Below, in pieces: positions 63,643 through 64,000 of a stretch of 64,000 nt of DNA. The stretch is from NCBI RefSeq assembly GCF_900129505.1, contig NZ_LT670818.1, positions 2,170,001-2,234,000 of the forward strand. Reading direction: 5' to 3'. Position 1 is the stretch's first letter, and each line of letters opens with the position of its first letter. This stretch comes from Bradyrhizobium erythrophlei (GTDB lineage: Bacteria > Pseudomonadota > Alphaproteobacteria > Rhizobiales > Xanthobacteraceae). The notes beneath the pieces are model-generated. The model did no database searches, was not told the origin of the DNA, and saw nothing but the letters and a program-made list of their open reading frames with translations. The translations under genes and the position numbers were made by a program.

Positions 63643-64000
63643 AATTGCGCGTAAAACCTAATTTCCTGAGCCGGATCAAGCTGATTCTACCTGTCCAGTC
63701 CCGCCTGAAAAAATATTCTGTTTTTCCGAAATCGCAAATCAGTTTATATCCGCAGCCGTTCACCCCACTCGAGGGGCGTATCGCGATCGTCACGGACGCG
63801 GGGTTGGATGCGATGGACGCGGGCGGCGCTAAAGACGAGAGCGTTTTGCTGGCGGACGGAGAAGTCGTGTGGTCCTGACGCCTCGACGCTGGCGTCAAGT
63901 TGGCAGCTCACGCTGCCGGCGACGGTGACAAGAAAGCCCGATCACCGGGGAGAGCCCGAAGGAAACCGTTAAAACCATTGCGCAGGGAAGGCCGGACTGC
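63643..64000. repeat. Long dispersed repeat, copy B (cut by window end)
   Basis: Collinear with 11161-11523 over its whole visible length. Shared blocks are the same ones listed for copy A (CTACCTGTCCAGTCC, GGACGGAGAAGTCGTGTGG, CCCGATCACCGGGGAGAG, AACCGTTAAAACCATTGCG). No protein gene is supported here. Confidence 0.8.

Overview
The window looks like chromosomal DNA of an alphaproteobacterium of the Bradyrhizobium / Rhodopseudomonas group. The basis is high GC, gene order and protein style (tsaD-gpsA, hemD-mitofilin-HemY, sdhCDAB, the long-type argG, IalB, RlmN), and several families of short palindromic intergenic repeats that I recall as common in Bradyrhizobium. No database search was possible, so genus and family calls come from recognition of the sequence.

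Left part (1-6.5 kb): gpsA (cut by the window edge) and tsaD lie on the minus strand. Divergent from them are hemD, a mitofilin-like protein and a HemY-N/TPR protein. hemC, which I would expect beside hemD, is absent; two related bulged palindromes fill the gap. A tRNA-Thr(CGT) then carries a 3.9-kb integrated element (6513-10385) bounded by a 48-bp copy of the tRNA 3' end. It encodes a tyrosine recombinase, an orphan nucleotidyltransferase-like protein, an arginine-rich exported protein, a small basic protein and a recombinase scrap.

Middle-left (10.5-26.5 kb): a lipoprotein; dense repeats; a three-gene operon (six-TM protein, winged-helix regulator, second-type uppS) with the same 17-bp palindrome at two of its starts; small exported proteins; a polysaccharide deacetylase; an MFS exporter; an exported hydrolase; a P450 overlapping an adenylate/guanylate cyclase; a TerB-like protein; an SDR; a glutamine amidotransferase; an enoyl-CoA hydratase whose 3' end is tandemly duplicated beside tRNA-Ala(CGC).

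Middle (26.7-41 kb): YggT, YggU and folD; ppa; GNAT; two hydrolase/thioredoxin-like genes; an amine oxidase; an IS630-family element inserted in the loop of an older inverted repeat; typA; a Crp/Fnr regulator and a receiver-only response regulator; phoD; two TRAP-type TAXI binding-like proteins without TRAP permeases, separated by phhB and a YkvA-like gene.

Right part (42-64 kb): Sel1-like protein, quinone oxidoreductase, dienoyl-CoA-reductase-like SDR, ialB, rlmN, PAP2, argG, a polyproline OmpA protein, a truncated flavin-type oxidase gene, VOC protein, FkbM methyltransferase, sdhCDAB, TSUP transporter, a malonyl-CoA-synthase-like ligase and an SDR. Next comes a REP-associated tyrosine transposase flanked by three copies of its probable REP substrate. 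The window ends inside a second copy of a long dispersed repeat also present at 11.2 kb. Most genes are housekeeping or core accessory. The most unusual stretches are the tRNA-Thr mini-island, the uppS operon with its operators, the RAYT/REP unit, and the palindromes where hemC is expected.
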